This document shows, in pieces, positions 1 to 9,100 of a DNA stretch of 52,387 nt. Within the stretch, counting starts at the first letter, position 1, and each line of letters begins with the position of its first letter. Source of the stretch: CAYLLN01 sp036496265 (GTDB lineage Bacteria > Planctomycetota > Planctomycetia > Pirellulales > Pirellulaceae); the NCBI GenBank assembly GCA_036496265.1, contig DASXLL010000328.1, positions 1 through 52,387 on the forward strand, read 5' to 3'. Position numbers and translations under genes: made by a program. The notes beneath the pieces are model-generated. The model saw only the letters and a program-made list of their open reading frames with translations. It was not told the DNA's origin and did not search any database.

Positions 1-66
1 GTCCAGCTCCACAGCGACTAGCCGAAACTTGCGGCGAATCCGCGCCTCCACTTGCGCCTCTTGCAT
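1..66 (-). CDS. Partial ORF at left edge, possible transposase N-terminus
   Basis: An ATG on the minus strand at position 66 opens 22 codons that run off the left edge (MQEAQVEARIRRKFRLVAVE...). The residues have a charged, helical look. They faintly recall the start of ISAzo13-type transposases ('IRxKFxxLxxxLDER'), but 22 residues cannot prove this. The frame stays open upstream of the ATG to a stop near position 120, so the start is uncertain. It is divergent from the lipoprotein gene on its right. Confidence 0.25.
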   Translation of the reverse strand, partial: MQEAQVEARIRRKFRLVAVELD

Positions 67-257
67 GCGCAAGTCATCGCACGTTCCGCTCAAATCACCA
101 ATGCCAATTTGTAAAGGTTATTTCTTCGCCCTGCCTTAGTGTACAATTTTCCGATGCGTCGCGCATGTCCGACACACCGTTGTGTGCCAGCAATTGACAC
201 GGCATCATGGAATCTGAACGCTGTTATCTTTCATTGAGCTAGCCACCAAACCCCACC

Positions 258-986
258 ATGTTGAAGCGATCGCTCGTTGCCGCCTGCCTATCCGTTTCTC
301 TCTTTGCCGGCTGCGACCTGAGTGGCGAATACGACAAAAAGGTGCAGACTTCGCTGCAATCCGCCGGCCAGCGGGCGGTCTTCGACTTGAATTTGCATTC
401 TACCTTCACCGAAGTCGTCGATTCGGCGAAGCAAAACGTCGGCGTGAAGTTGCGTCTGCCGAAGGTTTTTGATGCGAACAGCAAGGCATTAGCGCCGGAC
501 AAGTCCCCCATCAAGTTGCCCGGCCTGGCGTACGTTTTGGAGCGGCAACTCGACGACGACAGCGGGAAATTTCTGCCGGCTTATGTAGTTTTTGCCGTCG
601 TGCCGAAAACGGAAACCAAAGCCGACGCCCTGCAAAACACACTCCTGCAGACGGCCAAAACGATAGCCCTTAGCGCTGCCTGGAGCGACGTGAACTTGCC
701 GACGCCGACGGGTCAGTCGCTCGCACTGAAGCGACTCCGCGCTGAAGGCAAGTTGCCTGCCGGGAAGAAGGCCGCCCCAACAGAAACTCACAATGACATT
801 TATTTGATTGACGCAGGCGCCAACAATGTCGTCATTGCGTGGGTGATGCCCAAGGCTCAAGCCCAGAAATACCATCTCGAAACCGCAACCGATACCGCGA
901 TGGGCACGCTCGAAAACACCGCCCCGCCGGCTGGCCCCGGCGGCAAAGCCGCCCCGGCCGGGAAGGCCGCCACCGGCTGTTTCTAA
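258..986 (+). CDS. Putative lipoprotein of unknown function
   Basis: 242 residues. The N-terminus is a lipoprotein signal peptide: basic MLKR, a hydrophobic stretch, and a lipobox FAGC with the lipidated Cys at about residue 19. The mature part is probably anchored to a membrane on the periplasmic side. It has no domain I recognise. The middle contains a mixed alpha/beta region with 'AYVVFAVVPKTE' and 'NNVVIAWVMPK' strands. The C-terminus is a low-complexity Gly/Ala/Pro/Lys tail ending in TGCF. A TTGACA at 194-199 could be part of a promoter, but no well-spaced -10 follows. The long minus-strand frame across it is a codon-bias shadow. The gene is real by signal peptide and codon use; the function is unknown. 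Confidence 0.75.
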   Translation: MLKRSLVAACLSVSLFAGCDLSGEYDKKVQTSLQSAGQRAVFDLNLHSTFTEVVDSAKQNVGVKLRLPKVFDANSKALAPDKSPIKLPGLAYVLERQLDDDSGKFLPAYVVFAVVPKTETKADALQNTLLQTAKTIALSAAWSDVNLPTPTGQSLALKRLRAEGKLPAGKKAAPTETHNDIYLIDAGANNVVIAWVMPKAQAQKYHLETATDTAMGTLENTAPPAGPGGKAAPAGKAATGCF

Positions 987-1060
987 ACACAAAAAGTGGC
1001 CCGCTCTCTCTGCGATCTGGCACGACGATCTTGCGCAATTAGGTCCGAGCCGCGCTAATC

Positions 1061-1109
1061 TTGATATTCTCTTGACGCCCGCTGCCCTGTTTTTGACAGC
1101 AACTTGACA
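1061..1109 (+). promoter_or_regulatory. Helically phased TTGA(T/C)(A/G) hexamers upstream of kdp
   Basis: Four hexamers begin at 1061 (TTGATA), 1072 (TTGACG), 1093 (TTGACA) and 1104 (TTGACA), spaced 11, 21 and 11 bp. That is close to one, two and one turns of the helix. They lie 50-100 bp before the first small ORF of the kdp operon. They may be a regulator binding array, a -35 region, or both. No clear -10 at standard spacing was found, so this is inference. Confidence 0.35.
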
Positions 1110-1160
1110 CGGGCCTCGATACCATTCAGGCGATGATTTCCTTTGATGGAGGTCGCGCTG

Positions 1161-1256
1161 ATGGATGCTGTCTTTCTCATGCTGACCGCGGGCCTGGTCG
1201 CCATGACGATCGGCCTGATTTGGCTCTGCAATTCGTTGATGGGAGGCCAATCGTGA
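1161..1256 (+). CDS. 31-residue membrane peptide at head of kdp operon
   Basis: ATG at 1161 opens MDAVFLMLTAGLVAMTIGLI... and ends in GGQS with TGA at 1254-1256. It is a single hydrophobic helix with a short polar tail. The sequence GGAGG at 1148-1152 is an excellent ribosome-binding site 8 bp before the ATG. The stop overlaps the GTG start of kdpF (GTGA), so the two are translationally coupled. Small one-helix peptides are known beside KdpF in some kdp operons, which suggests a pump-associated or regulatory peptide. That role is inferred from position only. Confidence 0.6.
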   Translation: MDAVFLMLTAGLVAMTIGLIWLCNSLMGGQS

Positions 1257-1336
1257 TTACCGCGATTGCCGGCATCGGCTCTGTGCTGCTGCTGACGTAT
1301 TTGACCGTCTCACTCCTCAAGCCGGAGTGGTTCTAG
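1253..1336 (+). CDS. kdpF: KdpF, small stabilising subunit of the Kdp potassium ATPase
   Basis: A GTG start at 1253 gives 27 residues, VITAIAGIGSVLLLTYLTVS followed by LLKPEWF. This is the one-helix layout of KdpF, and the 'LL(K/R)PE(W/R/K)F' ending is diagnostic. KdpF sits in the membrane with KdpABC and stabilises the complex. It overlaps the preceding 31-codon ORF by 4 bp and comes 92 bp before kdpA. The gap to kdpA holds two small hairpins (1336-1348, GTGCG-TGT-CGCAC; and 1400-1416, CCGCA/TGCGG), which could modulate expression. Confidence 0.85.
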   Translation: MITAIAGIGSVLLLTYLTVSLLKPEWF

Positions 1337-1428
1337 TGCGTGTCGCACGGACCACTGGCGTTCGCGGCGATGTTCCTCGAAACGAGATCAGCGAAATAGC
1401 CGCAATGTTTATGCGGAAGGCGCTCTAA

Positions 1429-3246
1429 ATGACGACTAACGGAATTCTTCAATTGCTGCTGTACCTCGGCGTGCTGATCGCGCTCGTCAAGCCGCTGGGT
1501 TGGTACATGGCCCGCGTCTATCAGGGGCAGCCGTGCGGGCTGGATCGCGTTTTCGGTTGGCTGGAGCGGGGGCTGTATCGCATCGCCGGGATCAAGGTCG
1601 ATACCGAAATGTCCTGGCAGCGGTACGCGATTGCGATGCTGCTGTTCAACATCATCGGCTTGCTCTTCGTGTATGGCCTGCAGCGAACACAGCACCTGAT
1701 GCCGCTGCAAGCACAGTTGAATCCCGCTGGCCTCGGCGCCATAACGCCCGATTCGTCGTTCAACACGGCCGTCAGCTTTGCCACCAACACGAATTGGCAG
1801 GGCTACGGCGGCGAAACGACGATGAGCTATCTCACGCAGCTGCTCGCAATGACCGTGCAAAACTTTCTTTCGGCTGCGGCGGGCATGGCCGTGCTTATCG
1901 CGGTGATTCGCGGCTTCACGCGCAAGGAAACCAAGACGATCGGCAATTTTTGGGTCGATCTGACGCGGAGCACGGTTTATATCCTTTTGCCGCTGTCGTG
2001 CGTCCTGGCCGTCGCCCTGGTGAGCCAAGGCGTCGTGCAGACGTTCAATCCCTATGCGAAAGTCGCCGTTTTGCAGCCGACGACGTATGACGAGCCGGTC
2101 ATGGGCGACGACGGTAAACCGATTTTGGACGACAAAGGCCAGCCGACGACGAAAAAAACGACGCTGACAGAGCAGACGATTGCCCTCGGACCGGCCGCGT
2201 CGCAAATCGCGATCAAGCAACTCGGCACCAACGGCGGCGGGTTCTTCAACGTCAACTCGGCGCATCCGCTGGAGAACCCCACGCCGCTCACCAATTTCCT
2301 CGAACTGCTGTCGATCCTGGTCATTCCCACCGCGCTCTGCTACACGTTCGGCGACATGGTTCACGACCGCCGGCAGGGCTGGGCGCTGTTAGCCGTCATG
2401 TTGGTTCTGTTCATACCCTGCCTGGCGGTTTGCTACCTGTCCGAGCAAGCAGCCAATCCGAAGCTCACCGCCGCAGGCGCGGATCAAGCGCCGGGCCACG
2501 GCACCAGCGGCGGCAACATGGAAGGCAAAGAAGTCCGCTTCGGCATCGCCAACTCGGCCCTCTGGGCGACGGCGACGACAGCCGCGTCCAACGGCAGCGT
2601 GAATTCAATGCACGATTCATTTTCGCCGCTGGGCGGGCTAATCCCGATGTGGCTGATTCAGCTTGGCGAGGTGATTTTCGGCGGCGTGGGCAGCGGCCTG
2701 TATGGCATGCTCGCGTTTGCGATCAAAGCCGTGTTCGTCGCCGGTCTGATGGTCGGCCGCATGCCCGAATACCTGGGCAAAAAAATCGAAGCCTTCGAGG
2801 TCAAAATGGCCGCGATTGTGATCCTGATTCCCTGTGCGGTTGTGCTGATCGGCACGGCTATCGCCGTCACGACGCCGGAGGCCAAGGCCACGATTTTCAA
2901 CCCCGCGGCTCACGGCTTCAGCGAAGTGCTCTACGCCTTTTCGAGCGCCGGCAACAACAACGGCAGCGCATTCGGCGGCCTGGGCACGAACACGCCGTTC
3001 TACAACACGGCTTTGGGCATCGCGATGTTCCTGTCGCGTTACTGGCTGGCGATTCCGATGCTCGCCATCGCCGGTTCGCTCGCGCAAAAAAAGATCGTGC
3101 CCGTATCGAGCGGCACACTGCCAACACACACGCCGCTGTTCGTCGCGCTGTTGGTCAGCGTCGTGATCATCGTCGGCGCGCTGACCTTCCTGCCGGCATT
3201 GGCCCTGGGACCGATCGTCGAGCATTTGGAGTTGTACACGCTATGA
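1429..3246 (+). CDS. kdpA: KdpA, potassium-binding channel subunit of Kdp ATPase
   Basis: 605 residues. KdpA forms the K+ path of the high-affinity KdpFABC pump in the inner membrane. All four selectivity-filter loops are visible: 'TNTNWQGYGGE', 'GTNGGGFFNVNSAHPLENPT', 'GVGSGLYGML' and 'GNNNGSAFGGLG'. About ten hydrophobic segments span the protein. It is some 45 residues longer than the Escherichia coli protein. The extra length lies in two hydrophilic inserts, near residues 220-245 (MGDDGKPILDDKGQPTTKK) and about 340-365 (Gly/His-rich). GAAGG at 1416-1420 is a good ribosome-binding site for the ATG at 1429. The stop overlaps the kdpB start by 4 bp (ATGA). Confidence 0.97.
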   Translation: MTTNGILQLLLYLGVLIALVKPLGWYMARVYQGQPCGLDRVFGWLERGLYRIAGIKVDTEMSWQRYAIAMLLFNIIGLLFVYGLQRTQHLMPLQAQLNPAGLGAITPDSSFNTAVSFATNTNWQGYGGETTMSYLTQLLAMTVQNFLSAAAGMAVLIAVIRGFTRKETKTIGNFWVDLTRSTVYILLPLSCVLAVALVSQGVVQTFNPYAKVAVLQPTTYDEPVMGDDGKPILDDKGQPTTKKTTLTEQTIALGPAASQIAIKQLGTNGGGFFNVNSAHPLENPTPLTNFLELLSILVIPTALCYTFGDMVHDRRQGWALLAVMLVLFIPCLAVCYLSEQAANPKLTAAGADQAPGHGTSGGNMEGKEVRFGIANSALWATATTAASNGSVNSMHDSFSPLGGLIPMWLIQLGEVIFGGVGSGLYGMLAFAIKAVFVAGLMVGRMPEYLGKKIEAFEVKMAAIVILIPCAVVLIGTAIAVTTPEAKATIFNPAAHGFSEVLYAFSSAGNNNGSAFGGLGTNTPFYNTALGIAMFLSRYWLAIPMLAIAGSLAQKKIVPVSSGTLPTHTPLFVALLVSVVIIVGALTFLPALALGPIVEHLELYTL

Positions 3247-5360
3247 ATACCTCCTCGCATTATCATCGCCGCCCGCTGTTCGATTTGTCGATTGTGAAGC
3301 GGGCCCTGTGGGAATCGGTGGTCAAGCTCGATCCGCGGATTCAAATCCGCAACCCGGTAATGTTCACCGTGCTCGTGGGCAGCGTCTCCACGACGTTGAT
3401 TTTCTTCGAGCGACTGGGCGCAACCGGCGGCGAATCGGCCTGGTTTGTCGGCGGCGTCAGCCTGTGGCTGTGGTTCACCGTGCTGTTTGCCAATTTTGCG
3501 GAGGCGATGGCCGAAGGTCGCGGCAAGGCCCAGGCTGACGCACTCAAGGCCTCGCGGCAAAACGTCGCGGCCAAGAAGCTGCTCGAAGATGTGGGCAAAC
3601 CCGCCGTTCCGCTCGACTTTCCATTCCTGGTGAATCAGGGCGAAGCGACGTTTGTCTCAGCGCCCGACTTGCGGCAGGGCGACCTGGTCTATGTCGAAGC
3701 CGGCGATCAGATCCCTGGCGATGGCGAAGTCGTCGCTGGCGTGGCGTCGGTCGATGAAAGCGCGATCACGGGCGAAAGCGCCCCAGTGATCCGCGAGAGC
3801 GGCGGCGACCGCAGCAGCGTCACCGGCGGCACGCGGGTGCTGTCTGACTGGCTCATCGCGCGAATCACTGTGAATCCCGGCGAGAGCTTCCTGGATCGCA
3901 TGATCGGCCTCGTTGAGGGCGCTAGGCGGCAAAAAACACCCAATGAAATCGCGCTCAGCATTTTGCTGTCCGCCTTCACGATCATTTTTCTCTTGGTCTG
4001 CGCCACGCTGTTGCCTTTCTCGCAGTACAGCGTGGAACAGGCCGGCCAAGGCACGCCGATCACCGTCACCGTGCTCATCGCACTGCTCGTGTGCCTGATT
4101 CCCACGACGATCGGCGGCTTGCTCTCGGCGATCGGCATCGCCGGCATGGATCGCATGATTCAGGCCAATGTGATTGCCACTTCCGGCCGGGCCGTCGAAG
4201 CCGCGGGCGATGTGAACACCCTTCTGCTCGACAAAACAGGCACGATCACGCTCGGCAACCGACAGGCGGTAGAGTTTATTCCCGCCGAAGGAGTAACGAA
4301 CGAACGCCTCGCCGACGCCGCGCAGCTCGCCTCACTGGCCGATGAAACGCCCGAAGGCCGCAGTATCGTCGTCTTGGCCAAGGAAAAATACGGCCTCCGC
4401 GGTCGCGATGTGCAGCAGTTGCACGCAACGTTTGTTCCCTTTACGGCTCAGACGCGGATGAGCGGCGTCAATCTCGACGGCCGCCGCATCCGCAAGGGCT
4501 CGGTCGATGCCGTGATGGCTCACATTGCTCAAGACGGCGGCCGCTTGCCCGATCGCGTCGTCCAAGAATCCGAGAACATCGCCCGCAAAGGCGGCACGCC
4601 GCTCGTCGTTGCCGAAGGCAGTCAGCCGCTCGGCGTGATTCATCTCAAAGACATCGTCAAAGGCGGCATCAAAGAGCGGTTCGCCGAATTGCGGACGATG
4701 GGCATCAAAACCGTGATGATCACTGGCGACAATCCACTGACGGCTGCCGCAATCGCTGCCGAAGCGGGCGTCGATGACTTTCTGGCTCAAGCGACGCCCG
4801 AAGCGAAGCTCAAACTCATTCGCGAGCAGCAAGCCGGCGGCCGCTTGGTCGCCATGACGGGCGATGGCACCAACGACGCACCCGCATTGGCCCAAGCGGA
4901 TGTCGCCGTCGCCATGAACAGTGGCACGCAGGCCGCGAAAGAAGCCGGCAACATGGTCGATCTCGATTCCAACCCGACCAAACTCATCGAAGTCGTGCGC
5001 ATCGGCAAGCAATTGCTGATCACCCGCGGCGCATTGACGACCTTCAGCATTGCCAACGACATCGCCAAGTATTTCGCGATCATTCCGGCCGCGTTCGCCA
5101 GCACGTATCCCCTGCTGAACAAGCTCAACGTGATGCACTTGGCGACGCCGAATAGCGCAATTCTTTCGGCCGTCATTTTCAACGCCCTCATCATCATTTT
5201 CTTGATTCCACTGGCCCTCCGCGGCGTGAAATATCGTCCCGTCGATGCAGCGAAGCTCTTGCGTGACAATCTGCTGGTCTACGGCGTCGGCGGGCTGATC
5301 GTGCCGTTCCTCGGGATCAAGCTGATCGACCTGGCGCTCGTCGCTGCCGGTTTGGCCTAA
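3243..5360 (+). CDS. kdpB: KdpB, P-type ATPase subunit of Kdp pump
   Basis: 705 residues from the ATG that overlaps the kdpA stop. The open frame continues far upstream, but that part is antiphase to kdpA and is not real. KdpB hydrolyses ATP to drive K+ uptake. The actuator motif TGES is near residue 177. The phosphorylated Asp is in LLLDKTGT at about residue 330, and the hinge motif is GDGTNDAPAL. Membrane helices flank the catalytic domains, including the KdpB-type 'LLVCLIPTTIGGLLSAIGIA' helix. Length is normal for the family. It sits in the kdpFABC order, 39 bp before kdpC. Confidence 0.98.
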   Translation: MNTSSHYHRRPLFDLSIVKRALWESVVKLDPRIQIRNPVMFTVLVGSVSTTLIFFERLGATGGESAWFVGGVSLWLWFTVLFANFAEAMAEGRGKAQADALKASRQNVAAKKLLEDVGKPAVPLDFPFLVNQGEATFVSAPDLRQGDLVYVEAGDQIPGDGEVVAGVASVDESAITGESAPVIRESGGDRSSVTGGTRVLSDWLIARITVNPGESFLDRMIGLVEGARRQKTPNEIALSILLSAFTIIFLLVCATLLPFSQYSVEQAGQGTPITVTVLIALLVCLIPTTIGGLLSAIGIAGMDRMIQANVIATSGRAVEAAGDVNTLLLDKTGTITLGNRQAVEFIPAEGVTNERLADAAQLASLADETPEGRSIVVLAKEKYGLRGRDVQQLHATFVPFTAQTRMSGVNLDGRRIRKGSVDAVMAHIAQDGGRLPDRVVQESENIARKGGTPLVVAEGSQPLGVIHLKDIVKGGIKERFAELRTMGIKTVMITGDNPLTAAAIAAEAGVDDFLAQATPEAKLKLIREQQAGGRLVAMTGDGTNDAPALAQADVAVAMNSGTQAAKEAGNMVDLDSNPTKLIEVVRIGKQLLITRGALTTFSIANDIAKYFAIIPAAFASTYPLLNKLNVMHLATPNSAILSAVIFNALIIIFLIPLALRGVKYRPVDAAKLLRDNLLVYGVGGLIVPFLGIKLIDLALVAAGLA

Positions 5361-5399
5361 GTCGTAGGCACGCTCCATGTGCCGTGAAGGAATAACCAC

Positions 5400-5987
5400 A
5401 TGCTCAGCGATCTCAAGAAAGAACTTGGCCCTGCCGTTGTACTATTCGTCTTGTTGACGATCCTCACCGGCGTCATTTACCCGCTCGCGGTCACCGGCGT
5501 CGCCGCCGTCGCGTTTCCTAGCGCCGCCATCGGCAGCCTGCTTGTCGATCAAGACGGCCAGGCCATCGGCAGTCGTTTGATCGGCCAGCCGTTTGACGAT
5601 CCAAAATACTTTTGGAGCCGGCCATCTGCGACTGGACCCTTTGGCTACAACGCCGGCGCGTCGAGCGGCTCGAACCTCGGACCGCTCAACGAAGCCCTGG
5701 CAGTCGCGGTCAAGAATCGCGTCGCCAACCTCCAGAGCGCCGATCCGTCGCAGCAAGCCGCGCCGCCAATCGATCTGGTCACCGCCTCCGGCAGCGGTCT
5801 CGACCCTCACATTTCCCCCGCCGGGGCATACTACCAGATCAGCCGCGTCGCCACGGCTCGCGGCTTATCCGAAGACCGCGTAACTGACTTGGTCAAAATG
5901 CACATCGAAGCCCGCACGTTCGGCATTCTCGGCGAGCCGCGCGTCAATGTGCTCGCGCTGAACCTGGCGCTCGATGAGCTGCGGTGA
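5400..5987 (+). CDS. kdpC: KdpC, accessory subunit of Kdp ATPase
   Basis: 195 residues. KdpC is a single-span membrane protein that assists ATP-dependent K+ transport by KdpAB. One helix is near residues 12-36. The conserved 'GSRLIGQPFDDPKYFWSRPS' stretch follows, then 'LDPHISPAGAYYQI' and the terminal 'PRVNVLALNLALDELR' typical of the family. AGGA at 5388-5391 serves as ribosome-binding site. It is the last gene of the operon. No KdpD sensor kinase or KdpE regulator follows; the next gene is a giant surface protein with its own promoter. Confidence 0.97.
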   Translation: MLSDLKKELGPAVVLFVLLTILTGVIYPLAVTGVAAVAFPSAAIGSLLVDQDGQAIGSRLIGQPFDDPKYFWSRPSATGPFGYNAGASSGSNLGPLNEALAVAVKNRVANLQSADPSQQAAPPIDLVTASGSGLDPHISPAGAYYQISRVATARGLSEDRVTDLVKMHIEARTFGILGEPRVNVLALNLALDELR

Positions 5988-6084
5988 ACTGATGCCCTTA
6001 ATTCCTCTGCGCGTGAAATTGGACTGAACGGGCCCTCGTAGTAGTGCTAAAACGTGAATTTTCAGTTTTCGTCGTAATTGCTAG

Positions 6085-6113
6085 TTGACCGCTGTTTTTT
6101 TGCCGACTACAAC
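6085..6113 (+). promoter_or_regulatory. Candidate sigma70-type promoter for the YD-repeat giant gene
   Basis: TTGACC (6085-6090), a 17-bp spacer, then TACAAC (6108-6113). Transcription would start near 6120, about 57 bp before the ATG at 6177. If it is used, the in-frame ATG at 6078 lies upstream of the transcript. This supports 6177 as the true start. Confidence 0.5.
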
Positions 6114-6176
6114 CGGTCTCTGGGTGCCTCTCACGGGCAACGGCCCCGTTCTCGGCTGTCCTATCGCGAGCCTCTC

Positions 6177-9100
6177 ATGCGCCGCCCGCTTACCCCCCGC
6201 CAGGCCGCGCAAAGCAAGTTGCGTCAATGTCGGCTTCCACGCACAAAGTCTCGTCCTATCGAGTTCGAGCGCCTGGAGGACCGCCAACTGCTGGCCTCGG
6301 TCTTCACCAATTCGTTCAATCCATACGACGTCACGAACGACGGTTTTGTCGTAGCCGAGGATGTGGTCACGGTCATCAACTACATCAACGCCCATGGTTC
6401 CGGTCCGCTGCCAGACACCAATAATTCCACGCAGAAGTTTGTCGATGTGGACGGCGATGCATCGGTCACCGCGACCGACGTCATTACGATCATCAACGCC
6501 ATCAATTCCGGCAACTTGCCCGGCCTGGTGGCGCTCACCGAGCGACATTCGTTTTCCGAACAGGGAATGAAAACGGTCAACTTGCCGGCGATCGCCACCG
6601 GCTCGCGGACCATCCAGTTCGACCTCGCCACGCGGTTCGACACGGGAATCAGCGGCGCAACGCCCGATCAGGTGCTGGTCTATCTCGTCGATCCGGCCAA
6701 TCCCACACATACGCTGCTCGATCGCGGCACGAGCGGCACCAGCATCTTCTCGCTGATCGGCTCGAAAGCCGATTTTCCGGTTGGCCTGGTCCGCTACGAC
6801 GGCAACACGGTCACTATCGACACGTCCAACCTTGCCACGACCGGGTCCGTGGGGCTGAAATTCCAATTGATCAGTACCAACGGCGTCGAATCCAGCCAAA
6901 TCGTGGCCAAGTCGTTCACGGTATCGACCGATCCCGACGGCTCGCCACCGGCGACTATAGCCAGCAACACGCAAGTCCTGCAGCCGGACGCGGCGCTCAA
7001 TGTCACCGGCTTCGCAACGACGTCGGACATCGACGTGTCGCTAGGCAATATCCGCTTTGTTCCGAGTGACGGGACCTATACGAGCGAGCTGCGGGCCACG
7101 GCCAAGGTCGATGGATTGGGGCGGACTGTGGTCGTGACCTTTCCCGGCTTGCCCAGCGGTGTGACGCTCGACAACGCCTCCGGCACGACTCCCGGCGGAA
7201 TTCCCTACATCAATCTCCATTCAGCAGTGCCCAACGGTGGCTTGGCAACCGGCGAAAATTCCAGCCCGGTCGAATTGCGATTTAAGAACCCGAACAACAT
7301 CCCCTTCGCTTTGAAACCACAGGTTTTGGTCGGTGGGGCCAATCACGCGCCGGTGTTTTCGCCGGTGGGCGATTTGAGCGTCATGCCCGGTGGCGTGCTG
7401 CGGGTTCCGCTGCAAGCGACCGACGCCGATGGCGATCCGATTTACTTTTCCACTAGCGATCTGGCAGGTTTGCCGTTCGGCACGCTGCAAACCGACAACA
7501 CACTCGTCTTCCGCCCCGCTCCTTCGCAGCTTGGCGATTATTCCTTCGATATTTTCGCCAGTGACGGCAAGCTGCAAACGACGCAGCACCTCACGCTCCA
7601 CGTGGTTGCCGATTCGATCACCACTACCCGCGTTTCCGGCCAAATTCTGGTGACCAGTGGCCAGCCGCTGGCCAACATGCAAATCGAGATCGGCGGTGTA
7701 AACGGGCTGACCGGCTCCGATGGCAGCTTCGCGCTCGATTTGGGCAGCGGCTCGGTTGTCAGCGACACGATCAAGGTTCGCGGCGACCTATATACAGGCG
7801 CGGCCAGCTATCCGTTCATCGCCGAAAAGCTGGCCTTCATCCTGGACCACGACGTCTATCTGCACGTCAACAATGTCATCGATCGACCCATCTATTTGCC
7901 AGCGCTCGATACGGCCAACGGCAAAACCATCGATCCGGCGCACGACACGACGGTGACCACGGCGGCGATTCCCGGCGCCTCGGTGTTCGTCAAAGCCGGC
8001 ACGCTGATGAATCAGCAAGGCACGGCTTTCACCGGCACGCTGAGCATCACGGATGTCCCGCGCGACCTCACCCCCGCCGCCCTGCCCGACAATTTGCGGC
8101 CCAGTCAGGTTGTCACAATCCAGCCCGGCGACATGGTCTTCACCGCGCCCGCGCCTCTGTCGCTGCCCAACACCAGCTCTGCCACGGCGGATGCCTATGC
8201 ACCGGGCACGCTCATGGATCTCTGGTCGATCAACCCCGTCACCGGACAATTCGACAACGTCGGGACCGGACAAGTCAGCGCCGACGGCAAGGTCATCAAC
8301 ACGATTTCTGGCGGCATCCGTAACAGCAGTTGGCACTTTTTCGTCCCCAAGCCGCCTACCCCAACGCAGCCTGATAACAACTCCCAGAATCCCAACAACG
8401 ATTGCTTCATCTGTTGGGTGGCCAGTTTGTTCAATTCCCAAGACGCGACAAGTGTCGTCGATACTGGTAGCGTGTCTAGCGAGGTGAATTCCCAAGTCGA
8501 GCACCATTCGGGCGCGGTCATGGAAATGCACGACTTGCCCACCTACAACTCGCTCGGGCTCGACCGCGGCGTTCAACTCGTCTACGACTCCCTCCGCGCC
8601 GATCCCCGCCCGATCGTCCATGCCACCTATGCCGATGTCGATCCGAACATCTATTCCGTGCCGAGCGCCCTCCGCCTGACGGCTCAACTTTCCGTCCAGC
8701 GCGGGACCTTTCAATATCAAGTGCCTGGAAACGCGGGCGGACAAAACAATCTCCAGGGTGGCGAAAACTTTTGGACCATTCCGTCCACTCGCGGCGCGGT
8801 CGATGGCGCGCTGCAGGTTGATATGACGGATCAGCCGTCGGGTAACTACGACTACACGCTCACTAGCGGCATTCTGGGCTACTCGGCCGGTGCCAACGGC
8901 TACATCGGCACCATGACGCCGACCACCGGGCACTTTTTGGTCGTCAACACAATCGCCAGCCCGTTTGGCAGCGGCTGGGGCCTGGTCGGGTTGCAGCAGA
9001 TCGTCGAAAACCCCGACGGCTCGCTATTGCTGATCGATGGCAACGGCACCGAAGAGCTATTTCAGCCGCCGCCAGCAGCGGGAACGATCTACGACTCGCC

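Noticed and set aside
489..1250. 253-residue open frame on the minus strand across the lipoprotein gene
   Set aside because: It lies opposite a gene with a clear lipoprotein signal, has no recognisable motif, and its Arg/Gly/Gln-rich composition is typical of antisense GC-rich codons.
2430..3242. Upstream extension of kdpB inside kdpA
   Set aside because: It is out of phase with kdpA and reads as Arg-rich nonsense. KdpB begins at 3243 with a normal N-terminus and ATGA overlap.
4332..5399. 355-residue open frame on the minus strand opposite kdpB
   Set aside because: It is a shadow of a well-conserved ATPase gene with no motif of its own.
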